Assembly: GCA_963755085.1 (NCBI GenBank)
Contig: CAVWIN010000006.1
Span: 1-64,000 of the forward strand
Reading direction: 5' to 3'
DNA: 64,000 nucleotides
Source of the DNA: JACVRM01 sp963755085
Lineage (GTDB): Bacteria; Actinomycetota; Thermoleophilia; Gaiellales; Gaiellaceae
The translations under genes were made by a program, and so were the position numbers. Under the pieces are notes generated by a model. The model had not been told where the DNA came from, searched no databases, and saw only the letters and a list, made by a program, of their open reading frames with translations. This document shows positions 7,590 to 16,261 of the stretch, in pieces. The stretch's first letter is position 1, and the number at the start of each line of letters is the position of its first letter.

Positions 7590-10430
7590 CTACCTGGCGC
7601 GGCCGTGGGGGCGCGTCCGGCGCCGCTGGCGGCGCCGCTCGCGGCGGGAGTTCTCTCCGCCGCCCATGATCGTCGGCGCGAACTCCGGCGCCGGCGCCTC
7701 GGCTGCGGCCTCCTCGGCGGCGGCGAGCACCTCGGCGGCCTCGACCCCGCTGACGACGGCCGGAGCGGCCTGCTTACGCCGTGCGTACTCCGGCTCGCGT
7801 TCCTTGAGGATGGTCAGGATCGGCGAGCAGATGAAGATCGTCGAGTAGGCACCCGAGACGACGCCGATGAGCAGCGCGAACGCGAAGTCCTTCAGCGTGG
7901 CGCCGCCGAAGAGCAGCAGCGAGATGATCGGCAGCACCGTGATCAGCGTCGTCGCCATCGAGCGGCGGATCGTCTCCCAGATCGACACGTCCGCGATCTG
8001 CGCGAACGGCGCGCGCTTCATCAGTGGGATGTTCTCCCGGATGCGGTCGAACACGATGATCGTGTCGTACATCGAGTACCCGAGGACGGTGAGCACCGCC
8101 GCGACCGTCGACGTCGTCACCTCCCGGCCGGTGAGCGAGTAGATCCCGAGGCAGATGAGCACGTCGTGGGCGATGCCCGCGAGCACGGGAACCGCGAACG
8201 TCCACTGGAAGCGCAGCGTGATGTAGATGACGATCAGCAGGAACGAGACGAAGATCGCGAGGATCGCCGAGCGCGCGATCTGCGAGCCGAAGCTCGCCGA
8301 GACGCTCTTCACCCCGTACGAGATGTTGTCGCCGTACTTGTCGGTGATCTCCGCGCGGAGCTTCGTCAGCTTCGCGGGGTCGAGCGACTTCATCTGCATC
8401 TGGAACGACCGGTACTGGCCGTTCGTCGACGGGCCGCGTCCCTGGATGACGGCCGCCGGCTGGCCGACCGAGGCCGTGATCTTCTGGAAGTCGCTCGTCG
8501 TGGCCGGCTGGTTGAGCTTCCCGATGGCGACCTGCGTGCCGCCCTTGAAGTCGATGCCCAGGTTCAGGCCCTTGATGCCAAGCGAGAGAATGCAGATCGC
8601 GACCACGGTGCCGGAGATCGCGAACCACAGCCTCTTCTTGCCCATGTAGTCGATCTGGAGCCACTTCGCGTGCGCCTGGCCGGAGGCGCCCATGAACTTC
8701 GGGCTGTCGAACCAGCGGAAGCCGGCGAGCAGGCCGAGGAACGCGCGCGTGACGGCGACGGCGGTCAGCATCGAGATCGCCGTACCGATGAGGAGCACCA
8801 GGGCGAAGCCCTTGACCCCCGCGGTGGCGACCGCGAACAGCACGAGAGCGGTGATCGCCGTGACGACGTTCGCGTCGACGATCGTGCTGAAGCCCTTCTG
8901 GTAGCCGGCCGCGACGGCCGCGCGCACGGATTTGCCCGCGCGCGACTCCTCTTTGATGCGTTCGAAGATGACGATGTTCGCGTCTGCTGCGACGCCGATC
9001 GTGAGGATCAGCCCCGCGAAGCCCGGCAGCGTGAGCGTCACGTTGAAGAGCAGCAGGACCGCGTAGAGGAGCGCCGCGTAGATGCCGAGGCCGAGCACCG
9101 CGACGACGCCCAGGATGCGGTAGACGAGGATCAGGAAGAGGGCGACGACCAGCAGCCCGACGATCGCGGCGCGCACGGCCTGGTGGAGGGAGTCCTTGCC
9201 GAGCGTCGCCGAGACGGTCGTCTGGTCGACGATGCGGAACTTGACCGGCAGCGCGCCCGTCTGAAGCACGAGCGCGAGGTCCTTCGCCTCGCCGATCGAG
9301 CCGATGCCGGTGATGCGCGCGCCGCCCGAGCCCGAGATCCCGTCCGGTGTGCTGTTGAAGTCGATGTACGGGAACGACTTGATCTGGTTGTCGAGGACGA
9401 TCGCGAAGTGCCCGAACGCGGCCTGCTGGTTGGTGCCGGCCGGTAGCTGCGCGGCGCGGATTCGCCCCTCGCGTGCGATCTCACGGGTGATCTCGTGGAA
9501 CTTGCCCCCGCCCTTGCCCGTGAAGGCCATGAGGACTTCCGGCTCGCCCGTGTCCGGCGCGAGGTCGGCCTGCGTGCCGTCCAGCTTCAGGTCGCCGCCG
9601 CCCATCTCGGGCACCGGGTTCTTGACGTTCGGGCCAACGTGGTGCTTGAAGAGGTAGTAGTAGGTGACGCCCGGGAGCGGGTTCGTCTGCAGTCCCGGGC
9701 AGACGCGGCCGCTGACGTCGCAGGTGATGACCGTCGTGTTCGCGGGGCGGCCGAAGATGGTCCAGCCCTTGGGCAGACCGTCGGTGCCCGCCTTCGCGTT
9801 CTTGGTCGCCTTGCCGCCGGCGGCGAGGATCTTCTTGCAGCCGATCGTCTTCTTGCCGGTGAGGCACTTGGCCGCCTTGCTGCTGAGCAGGCCCTTCTTC
9901 GTGAACGCCGGACCGGCGACGAGCTTCTTGTTCGGGCCGAACAGGTAGTAGGCCGAGCCCTTCGAGCCCGCCTGTGACGTGACCGGCGCGAGCAGGTCGT
10001 ACATCGACGTGTGGGGGACCGGCTGCCGCGTCAGCGGGTTGACCGACGGGTTGACCAGGTCGTCCTCGAGCTTGTAGAGCTCGAGCGCGGCGGTCGAGCC
10101 GATGATGCCGACCGCGCGCTGCTGGTTGAAGACGCCCGCGAGCTGCACGGCGATCTGGTTGTTGCCCTGCTTCCGCACCTCCGGCTCGGAGACGCCGAGC
10201 TTGTCGATGCGGTTCCGGATGATCGTCTCGGAGCGGTCGAGGTCCGCGGACGTCAGCGTGTGGCCGGGCGGCGGCTGCGCCTGGAGCACGACCTCGATCC
10301 CGCCCTGCAGGTCGAGCCCGAGCGTGGGCGACCGGTGCACGGGCGAGCCGGGGGTCGCGAGCAGCGCGACGCCCGCCAGCGCGACCAGCGTGGCGATGAC
10401 CAGAAACAGCTGCGTGCGACGGTTTGACAC
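7590..10430 (-). CDS. secDF: fused protein translocase subunit SecDF
   Basis: A 946-residue natural fusion of SecD and SecF; GTG 10430 is the start (SNRRTQLFLVIATLVALAG, first membrane helix). The SecD part (about 1-570) has GLDLQGGIEVVLQ, a long periplasmic P1 domain with an unusual Lys/Gly-rich insertion (about 165-240), and the helix motif GFAGLILTIGVAADANIVIFE. The SecF part (about 600-900) has LNLGIDFKGGTQVAIG and GYSMYDTIIVFDRIREN. The C-terminal tail is basic. SecDF uses proton flow to help pull preproteins through SecYEG. It lies downstream of tgt and yajC in the usual bacterial order. Confidence 0.96.
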   Translation of the reverse strand: MSNRRTQLFLVIATLVALAGVALLATPGSPVHRSPTLGLDLQGGIEVVLQAQPPPGHTLTSADLDRSETIIRNRIDKLGVSEPEVRKQGNNQIAVQLAGVFNQQRAVGIIGSTAALELYKLEDDLVNPSVNPLTRQPVPHTSMYDLLAPVTSQAGSKGSAYYLFGPNKKLVAGPAFTKKGLLSSKAAKCLTGKKTIGCKKILAAGGKATKNAKAGTDGLPKGWTIFGRPANTTVITCDVSGRVCPGLQTNPLPGVTYYYLFKHHVGPNVKNPVPEMGGGDLKLDGTQADLAPDTGEPEVLMAFTGKGGGKFHEITREIAREGRIRAAQLPAGTNQQAAFGHFAIVLDNQIKSFPYIDFNSTPDGISGSGGARITGIGSIGEAKDLALVLQTGALPVKFRIVDQTTVSATLGKDSLHQAVRAAIVGLLVVALFLILVYRILGVVAVLGLGIYAALLYAVLLLFNVTLTLPGFAGLILTIGVAADANIVIFERIKEESRAGKSVRAAVAAGYQKGFSTIVDANVVTAITALVLFAVATAGVKGFALVLLIGTAISMLTAVAVTRAFLGLLAGFRWFDSPKFMGASGQAHAKWLQIDYMGKKRLWFAISGTVVAICILSLGIKGLNLGIDFKGGTQVAIGKLNQPATTSDFQKITASVGQPAAVIQGRGPSTNGQYRSFQMQMKSLDPAKLTKLRAEITDKYGDNISYGVKSVSASFGSQIARSAILAIFVSFLLIVIYITLRFQWTFAVPVLAGIAHDVLICLGIYSLTGREVTTSTVAAVLTVLGYSMYDTIIVFDRIRENIPLMKRAPFAQIADVSIWETIRRSMATTLITVLPIISLLLFGGATLKDFAFALLIGVVSGAYSTIFICSPILTILKEREPEYARRKQAAPAVVSGVEAAEVLAAAEEAAAEAPAPEFAPTIMGGGENSRRERRRQRRRTRPHGRAR

Positions 10431-10487
10431 CTAGAAAGACCCTGCCTCAGCGTAGCCGGGAACGTCCGGAATGAAAGGGGGCGGCAC

Positions 10488-10808
10488 CTACGTCCGTGCC
10501 GGTTCGGACGGTTCCTCGTCCGGGACGGCCGCCTCCTCCGGCTCCGCCTCGGCTTCCACGGGTTCGACGACGACGGCGATGGCGCGCTTGTCCAGGCGCA
10601 CGATGGTGCCCGGCGAGATCTCGACGTCCAGGTCGGACTCACGGACCTCGCGCACGGTGGCGTAGATGCCGCCCGCAGTCAGGATCACGTCGCCCGGGTT
10701 GACGGTCTCGCGAGCCTGGCGCTGCGCCTGCTGGCGGCGCCGCTGGGGGGCGATGAGCAGAAAATACGCCAGCCCGACCAGCAGGACGAGAAACAGGATT
10801 GGGGTCAA
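10488..10808 (-). CDS. yajC: Sec translocon accessory protein YajC
   Basis: A 106-residue protein: one N-terminal membrane helix (PILFLVLLVGLAYFLLIAPQRRR) followed by the YajC core with NPGDVILTAGGIYATV and an acidic, Glu/Pro-rich tail. YajC associates with SecDF. Its ATG overlaps the tgt stop by 4 bp and it lies 57 bp upstream of secDF, so the three are one operon. Confidence 0.95.
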   Translation of the reverse strand: MTPILFLVLLVGLAYFLLIAPQRRRQQAQRQARETVNPGDVILTAGGIYATVREVRESDLDVEISPGTIVRLDKRAIAVVVEPVEAEAEPEEAAVPDEEPSEPART

Positions 10809-11923
10809 GCCGCTTCCTCCGACGAGTTGAGACGGCCGAGGGTCTCGGCCTTGAAGGATGCTAGCTCCCCGCGCTCGATCGCGGCGCGTGCGCCGGCGGT
10901 CAGGTCGAGCAGGAAGTGGACGTTGTGGAGGGTCAGGAGGCGCAGGCCGAGAACTTCATTTTGGTTCACAAGATGTCGGACGTACGCCCTCGAGAAACGT
11001 TGGCACGTGGGGCATGAACATTCGGTAAGAAGTGGCCGCGGGTCGCGCGCAAAGGCCGCGTTCTTCAGATTCAGGCGGCCCGTCGGGGTGAGCGCGGTGC
11101 CGGTGCGGCCGAGCCTTGTCGGGAGGACGCAGTCGAACATGTCGATGCCGCGCTCGATCACCTCGAGGATGCCCTCGGGGTCGCCGATGCCCATGAAGTA
11201 GCGCGGCTGTGCCACCGGGAGCAGCGGCGCGGCGTGCGAGACTGCGTCCCAGGTGCGCGCGCGCTCCTCGCCGACGGAGAGCCCGCCGAGCGCGTAGCCG
11301 TCGAAGCCGAGCGTGGTGATCTCGGCGATCGAGCGCTCGCGCAGCTCGGGGTCGACGCCGCCCTGGCTGATGCCGAAGACGAGCTGGCCGTCGGCTCGCG
11401 GCGCCTCGCGCTGGCGGGTGGCCCAGACGGTCGTCCGGCGGACGGCCTCCTCCAGCTCCTCGCGCGGCGCGCCGGCCGGCGGGCAGACGTCGAGGCACAT
11501 GGCGATGTCCGAGCCGAGCGCGGCCTCGGCAGCCGCGACGCTCTCGGGCGTGAAGCGCGCAGCGTCGCCGTCGTAGACGGAGCGGAAGGTGACGCCCTCG
11601 TCGTCCGCCCCGAGGATCGTGTGCCGGAGCGAGAAGACCTGGAAGCCGCCCGAGTCGGTGAGGATCGGGCCGTCCCAGCCCATGAACCGGTGCAGGCCGC
11701 CGAGCTCGGCGATCACGTCGGTTCCCGGGCGGAAGACGAGGTGGTACGTGTTGGAAAGGACGATCGGCGCGCCGATCGCGCGCAGGTCGTCCGGGTCGAG
11801 CGTCTTGACGGTCGCCTTGGTGCCGACCGGCATGAAGGCGGGCGTCGGCACGTCGCCGTGCGCCGTGCGCAGGACGCCGGCTCTGGCCGCACTGTCGGTG
11901 GCGGTCACTTCAAAAACACTCAC
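10805..11923 (-). CDS. tgt: tRNA-guanine transglycosylase
   Basis: A 372-residue enzyme starting with GTG 11923. It exchanges guanine 34 of GUN-anticodon tRNAs for a 7-deazaguanine on the way to queuosine. Visible features: substrate pocket Asp in ILTDSGGFQVFSL, VFGISQGGVDPELR, the catalytic Asp in FDCVLPTRLGRTGTALT, and the zinc site CSCPTCQRFSRAYVRH with the later His in TLHNVHFLL. Length fits bacterial Tgt. It heads the tgt-yajC-secDF unit; queA lies upstream on the same strand and queG at 28.2-29.1 kb, so the late queuosine route is present in this window. Confidence 0.97.
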   Translation of the reverse strand: MSVFEVTATDSAARAGVLRTAHGDVPTPAFMPVGTKATVKTLDPDDLRAIGAPIVLSNTYHLVFRPGTDVIAELGGLHRFMGWDGPILTDSGGFQVFSLRHTILGADDEGVTFRSVYDGDAARFTPESVAAAEAALGSDIAMCLDVCPPAGAPREELEEAVRRTTVWATRQREAPRADGQLVFGISQGGVDPELRERSIAEITTLGFDGYALGGLSVGEERARTWDAVSHAAPLLPVAQPRYFMGIGDPEGILEVIERGIDMFDCVLPTRLGRTGTALTPTGRLNLKNAAFARDPRPLLTECSCPTCQRFSRAYVRHLVNQNEVLGLRLLTLHNVHFLLDLTAGARAAIERGELASFKAETLGRLNSSEEAA

Positions 11924-12008
11924 CGAGTCAAGCTACCCGCCACCCCATCGACGGAGGCCGGCTTGCCCGGCCGCAGTCACGCCGCGCGAAGTCGCGTGTG
12001 ACTTCTAT

Positions 12009-12055
12009 CCGCTGAAAATCGTCATGGCGAGCGGAGCGAGCCGGATTTTCAGCGG
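12009..12055. terminator. 12-bp perfect hairpin at the end of queA
   Basis: Arms 12009-12020 (CCGCTGAAAATC) and 12044-12055 are perfectly complementary around a 23-nt loop. On the minus strand the first arm contains the queA stop codon (12049-12051), so the hairpin forms right at the end of the message and before tgt. No U-run follows, so it may act as a weak terminator, an RNA end or a processing site between queA and tgt. Confidence 0.5.
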
Positions 12056-12993
12056 AGAAGCATGGCATCGCCGAACGAGTAGAACCGGTATCTCTCAGCG
12101 ATTGCGAGCCGGTACAGCTCGCGCGTCTGCTCGACGCCGGCGAAAGCCATGACCAGCGCGAGCAGGGTCGACCGGGGCAGGTGGAAGTTCGTCAGCAGCG
12201 AGTCGACCCGCCGGAACTCGAAGCCCGGCGTGATGAACAGGTCGGTGCGGCCGGCGAGCGGCGCGCCGCGCGCCAGCGACTCGAGCACGCGGGTCGTCGT
12301 CGTCCCGACGGCGAGCACCCGCTCCGCGCCGCGGATCCGCTTCCACCCCGCCGGCTCGACGGCGTAGCGCTCGCTGTGCAGCTCGTGCTCCTCGAGCGTC
12401 TCGGCGGCGAGCGGCCGGAACGTGTCCAGGCCTACGTGCAGCGTGACGCGCTCGACGGGCAGCTGCTCGAGCAGCTCTGGCGTGAAGTGCAGCCCGGCGG
12501 TCGGCGCGGCCGCGGACCCTTCTTCACGCGCGTAGACGGTCTGGTAGCGCTCCGGGTCACCGAGCGGCTCCGTGATGTACGGCGGCAGCGGCACGTCACC
12601 GGCCGGCTCGCCGTCGAGGCGAACGCGCCAGCGCCCGGCGCCGAGCGGCTCGACGAGCTCCGCGCTCCCGATCCGGTCGCCCGGCCGCAGTCGCCGCGAG
12701 GGGCGTGCCAGCGCCTCCCACTCCCCCGGTTCGCGCAATGGCTCGAGGAGCAGCACCTCGGCCGCGCCGCCGCTCGCACGCCGGCCCGTGATCCGCGCCC
12801 GCACGACCCGCGTGTCGTTGACGACAACGAGCTCGTTCGGCCCGAGCTCCTCGGGCAGCTCGGCGAAGGTCCGGTGCCGCACCGCGCCGGTCCCACGCTC
12901 GTACACGAGCAGCCGCGACGCGTCCCGGCGCGCCGTCGGATGCTGCGCGATCAGCTCGGCCGGCAGCCCGTACTCGAGCTCCTCCGATCTCAT
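12049..12993 (-). CDS. queA: S-adenosylmethionine:tRNA ribosyltransferase-isomerase
   Basis: A 314-residue protein from ATG 12993 (MRSEELEYGLPAELIAQHPT). QueA transfers and isomerises the ribosyl part of SAM onto preQ1 in tRNA to make epoxyqueuosine. Family signatures: DASRLLVYERGTG, ELVVVNDTRVVRARITG, APTAGLHFTPELLEQL, GLDTFRPL and TNFHLPRSTLLALVMAFAG. It is a little shorter than the E. coli protein (about 356). It lies upstream of tgt in the same direction, separated by 125 bp containing a strong hairpin. Confidence 0.96.
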   Translation of the reverse strand: MRSEELEYGLPAELIAQHPTARRDASRLLVYERGTGAVRHRTFAELPEELGPNELVVVNDTRVVRARITGRRASGGAAEVLLLEPLREPGEWEALARPSRRLRPGDRIGSAELVEPLGAGRWRVRLDGEPAGDVPLPPYITEPLGDPERYQTVYAREEGSAAAPTAGLHFTPELLEQLPVERVTLHVGLDTFRPLAAETLEEHELHSERYAVEPAGWKRIRGAERVLAVGTTTTRVLESLARGAPLAGRTDLFITPGFEFRRVDSLLTNFHLPRSTLLALVMAFAGVEQTRELYRLAIAERYRFYSFGDAMLLR

Positions 12994-13020
12994 CCGATGC
13001 CCACGCTAGCGTTGCCCGCC

Positions 13021-13470
13021 ATGGACGACCAGGCTCTGAACAGGGTCCAGGAACGCCTCGCGGAGGCCGCGCAGGAGCGCACGCAGGCAGCCGACGTGGA
13101 CGCCGCCCTGGAGCGCGCACGCGCCCAGGTCGAGCAGCTCGCCGAGCTCGCCGCGAACCTCGAGTCGTCGCTCCCGGAGCGCGTCGGCAACGCCGTCCGC
13201 GACGGCGTCCGTGCCGAGGCGCTCCCCGTCGCCCGCCAGATGGCGGAAGTTCGCGGGCTCGCGGGGCAGACGATCCGCCGGCTGGAGCGGATCGAAGGCC
13301 AGCTCCTCGCCGAGCGGCGCGCCCGCCTCGATGACCTCTCCCTCCTCGTCGACCTCGTCTCGTCCGGCTGGAAGGGCGTCGACGGCCGCCTGGAGCGGAT
13401 CGAGCAAGGCTTTGAGCACGCCAACGGCGCGATCGTCTACCGCATCGAAGAGCGCCGCGCGAACGGCTAG
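13021..13470 (+). CDS. helical coiled-coil protein of unknown function
   Basis: A 149-residue protein from ATG 13021, only 27 bp from the divergent queA start. It is almost wholly charged, heptad-like helix (for example LERARAQVEQLAELAANLES and RRLERIEGQLLAERRARLDD) with no membrane segment or signal. No family is recognised. Its final TAG lies in a CTAG shared with the stop of the convergent histidine kinase gene. Confidence 0.65.
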   Translation: MDDQALNRVQERLAEAAQERTQAADVDAALERARAQVEQLAELAANLESSLPERVGNAVRDGVRAEALPVARQMAEVRGLAGQTIRRLERIEGQLLAERRARLDDLSLLVDLVSSGWKGVDGRLERIEQGFEHANGAIVYRIEERRANG

Positions 13471-14870
13471 CCGACGAGCTCGGGCTCGGCGGCGGTGACC
13501 CCCGCGGGCAGCAGCAGCTCGAAGCGGCTGCCCTCCCCCGGTGTGCTGTCCACGCGGATCCGCCCGCCGAGCGCCGTCGCCAGCTCGCGGGCGATCGCCA
13601 GTCCGAGGCCGGTCCCGCCACCACCACCGGACACGAACGGGCGGAAGATCCGCTCGCGATCGGCCGGAGAGATCCCCGGCCCCGTGTCCACGACGGCGAC
13701 CGACACCTGGCCGTCCGTCTGCGCGAGATCGACCTCGACGCTGCCACCGTCGGGCGTCCAGCGGAACGCGTTCGAGAGCAGGTTCGAGACGATCTGCAGC
13801 AGCCGGTCGCCGTCCGAGACGATCACCGGCCGCGCCGCGACGTCCGACGTGTACTCGATCCCGCGTCGGCGCGCCTCCTCGCCGAACGCCTCGTACGCCT
13901 GCTCGATCAGCTGCGCCATGTCCACCTCCTCGTGCAGCACGGTGAACCGGCGCGCGTCGAGCTTTGCCAGGTCGAGCACGTCGCCCACGAGCCGCTCGAG
14001 GCGCGAGGCCTCGATCGCGATCACCTCCAGCGAGCGCGCGCGCAGCTCCGGATCCTCGACGATCCCCTCACGCAGCGCCTCGACGTGGCCGCGGATTGCG
14101 GTCAGCGGCGTGCGCAGCTCGTGCGAGACCGTCATGAGGAAGTTGCGCTCCAGCTCCTCGACCTCGCTCAGGCGTCTCGCCATCTCGGAGAAGCGGATGG
14201 ACAGCTCACCGATCTCGTCGTCGCCCGGCGGCGGGAGCTGGACGTCATAGTTGCCCTTCGCCACCTCGTCGGCCGCGTCGGCGAGCGCGAGTACCGGCCT
14301 CGTGATCCGCCGGGACAGCCACCAGCCCAGGCCTCCAGAGACAAGCGCTCCGATCAAGAAGGCGAGCCCCAGGCGCTGCATCAGCGTGATCCATCCGGAG
14401 CGGAGCGTGTCCTTCGGCGTGGCGACGACGAGCGCGCCCCACACCTGGCCGTCCAGCCTGAACGGAGTCGCGTACGCGAAGTAGGTCTCGCCCAGGTGCG
14501 GCGGCACGAACTCGAAGCTGTTCGACTTGCCGAGCCGCCAGTTCGGGAAGTAGCTGTCGGGGAGGTGGCGCAACCCGGGCTGGCCGCGCAGGAAGGAGTT
14601 CCCGCCGACGTAGTAGATGAGGTTGCCACTCGCCGTCTCGAGGTCGCGCGCGGAGAGCGGCACCGGCCGCCGGTTTTGATCGAGCGAGGCGATCGCCTGC
14701 TTCTCGTACAGCGTTGCGAGGCCGCCGGCGTTCCGCTTCAGCTCGCTCCGCGTGCGGTCCTGGACGTAGCTCTGGAAGAGCCCGAAGGCAATCGCGGCGG
14801 CGATCACGCCCGACAGGACGATGCCGATGAGGAAGAAGGCAGGAAGGCGGAAGCGGAGCGAGCGGAACAC
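13467..14870 (-). CDS. membrane sensor histidine kinase
   Basis: A 467-residue kinase. Residues about 8-30 form the first membrane helix; an extracytoplasmic sensor domain (about 35-170) follows; a second helix lies at about 175-195 (RLGLAFLIGALVSGGLGWWL). HAMP is about 196-250. The phospho-acceptor His is in the HisKA box NFLMTVSHELRTPLTAIRGH. The ATPase domain shows the N box (LLSNAFRWTPDGGS), the G1 box VVDTGPGIS and the G2 box GGGTGLGLAIARELA. It follows its response regulator by 13 bp. Autophosphorylation with transfer to the 14884 gene product is expected. The sensed signal is unknown; the secreted protein upstream in the same unit may be involved. Confidence 0.93.
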   Translation of the reverse strand: MFRSLRFRLPAFFLIGIVLSGVIAAAIAFGLFQSYVQDRTRSELKRNAGGLATLYEKQAIASLDQNRRPVPLSARDLETASGNLIYYVGGNSFLRGQPGLRHLPDSYFPNWRLGKSNSFEFVPPHLGETYFAYATPFRLDGQVWGALVVATPKDTLRSGWITLMQRLGLAFLIGALVSGGLGWWLSRRITRPVLALADAADEVAKGNYDVQLPPPGDDEIGELSIRFSEMARRLSEVEELERNFLMTVSHELRTPLTAIRGHVEALREGIVEDPELRARSLEVIAIEASRLERLVGDVLDLAKLDARRFTVLHEEVDMAQLIEQAYEAFGEEARRRGIEYTSDVAARPVIVSDGDRLLQIVSNLLSNAFRWTPDGGSVEVDLAQTDGQVSVAVVDTGPGISPADRERIFRPFVSGGGGGTGLGLAIARELATALGGRIRVDSTPGEGSRFELLLPAGVTAAEPELVG

Positions 14871-14883
14871 GGCGCCGCCGCCC

Positions 14884-15594
14884 CTAAGCGCTCACCGCGC
14901 CCCTGGCATGAGCGACCTTGTAGCCGACGCCCCACACGGTGACGATCGGCGACGCGTCGCCGAGCTTCCGGCGCAGCTGGCGGACGTGGACGTCGACGGT
15001 TCGCGTGTCGCCCGCGAAGGTGTAGCCCCACACGCGCTCGAGCAGCTGGTCGCGCGTAAGGACGATCCCCTTGTGGTCGAGCAGCTCCCAGAGCAGGTCG
15101 AACTCCTTGGGCGCGAGCTGGATCTCCTCCTCGCCGACCACGACCTCGCGACGCCCGGCGTCGATGTGGAGCTGGCCGTACTCGAGCGTGCGCGGCTCGG
15201 CCGGACGGCGGTCGGCGTTGGCGCGGCGCAGGATGGACTTAACGCGCGCGACGAGCTCGCGCGGGTTGAACGGCTTCGTCATGTAGTCGTCTGCGCCGAC
15301 CTCGAGGCCGATGATCTTGTCCACGTCCTCGTCGCGCGCCGTCAGCATGAGGATCGGCACATCGGAGCCCTTGCGCATCCGCCGGCAGACGTCGATGCCG
15401 TCGGCGTCGGGGAGCATCAGGTCGAGCACGACGAGCGAGGGCTTGGCGGCCTCCAGCTTCACGAGCGCGTCAGCGCCAGTCGCCGCGGTCTCGACGCCGT
15501 AGCCCGCGTTGCGCAGGTAGAGCGCCACGAACGAGGCGATTGACTCCTCATCCTCGACGACGAGGATCGTCTGGACGGTTCCGGTAGGGGGCAT
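14884..15594 (-). CDS. OmpR/PhoB-family response regulator
   Basis: A 236-residue regulator; ATG 15594 (MPPTGTVQTILVVEDEE) is preferred because GGACGACGGA precedes it, while ATG 15609 would add five residues. The receiver is complete: the acidic pair in VVEDEES, phospho-Asp in LVVLDLMLPDADG, Thr in ILMLTARDED and Lys in MTKPFNPRELV. The winged helix at the C-terminus reads KEFDLLWELLDHKG and RTVDVHVRQLRRKLG. It lies between a secreted-protein gene (30 bp upstream) and its kinase (13 bp downstream). Confidence 0.94.
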   Translation of the reverse strand: MPPTGTVQTILVVEDEESIASFVALYLRNAGYGVETAATGADALVKLEAAKPSLVVLDLMLPDADGIDVCRRMRKGSDVPILMLTARDEDVDKIIGLEVGADDYMTKPFNPRELVARVKSILRRANADRRPAEPRTLEYGQLHIDAGRREVVVGEEEIQLAPKEFDLLWELLDHKGIVLTRDQLLERVWGYTFAGDTRTVDVHVRQLRRKLGDASPIVTVWGVGYKVAHARGAVSA

Positions 15595-15623
15595 TCCGTC
15601 GTCCAGCATGCCAGAGCGGGTGG

Positions 15624-16196
15624 TCAGGGCCGAGACGGCATGCGGCGCTTCGGCGGAGGCGGCGGCTGCGGGCCCTTGATCGTGACCCACGTGCGGACGT
15701 CGGGAACCGGCACCTGAGGCGAGTCGTTCAGCTGGTAGGTGCCGTCGGACAGGCCGAGCTCGGTGTAGCCGGCGCCGAGCAGCATCGCCTTCCCGCGGCC
15801 CACGACGCTCAGCTCCACGCCGACGCCCTGGTCGATCTGGACGGTGAACTTGCCGCTTGTGCGAAATCGAATGTTCTTGCAGCAGTAGACGGTCGTCGTG
15901 GGCGTCTTGATCTTGATCGACTGATACCCGCGCACGATCGTCGTGCCGGTGTTCGAGTAGGGGTTGGTGAAGGTCACCTTGCCGCGGTCGACACGACCGA
16001 CCAGCCCGCCCTGCACGTTCTGTAGCTGGAACGTCCCGCGGCCGTCCACCACGGCGAAGGTGCCGTCGCGCTGGCCGCGCATTCCGAGCGGCGACGAGGC
16101 AGCCGCGGTCGACGCCGCAAGTGCGGCGACGACCACGCCGAGAAGGAGGGCGCGGGTTCCCACTGTCCGAAGTATCGGGGTCTGCCGTGTGAACAC
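15624..16196 (-). CDS. secreted protein upstream of a two-component system
   Basis: A 190-residue protein with a signal sequence (about 10-35, ALLLGVVVAALAASTAAASS) and a Pro-rich C-terminus (GPQPPPPPKRR). The middle is Gly/Thr/Val-rich with alternating hydrophobic residues, suggesting a beta-rich domain; a CC pair is present (VYCCKN). I recognise no family. It is 30 bp upstream of the response regulator in the same direction, so it may be the stimulus-binding or accessory part of this signalling unit. The long ORF reading through into the regulator is in another frame. Confidence 0.65.
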   Translation of the reverse strand: MFTRQTPILRTVGTRALLLGVVVAALAASTAAASSPLGMRGQRDGTFAVVDGRGTFQLQNVQGGLVGRVDRGKVTFTNPYSNTGTTIVRGYQSIKIKTPTTTVYCCKNIRFRTSGKFTVQIDQGVGVELSVVGRGKAMLLGAGYTELGLSDGTYQLNDSPQVPVPDVRTWVTIKGPQPPPPPKRRMPSRP

Positions 16197-16261
16197 GATG
16201 AGTAAGACGTAAGAAAGCCGTTAACGGCCGAGACCTCCATAGCCTTCTTAAGATCGCGTAC

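Noticed and set aside
7134..9446. 770-codon plus-strand frame opposite secDF
   Set aside because: Shadow of secDF; low-complexity charged translation with no recognisable domain.
10800..12048. preQ1 riboswitch upstream of tgt or queA
   Set aside because: The gap upstream of tgt holds the queA hairpin and no preQ1-type pseudoknot sequence that I could recognise; queA has only 27 bp before a divergent gene.
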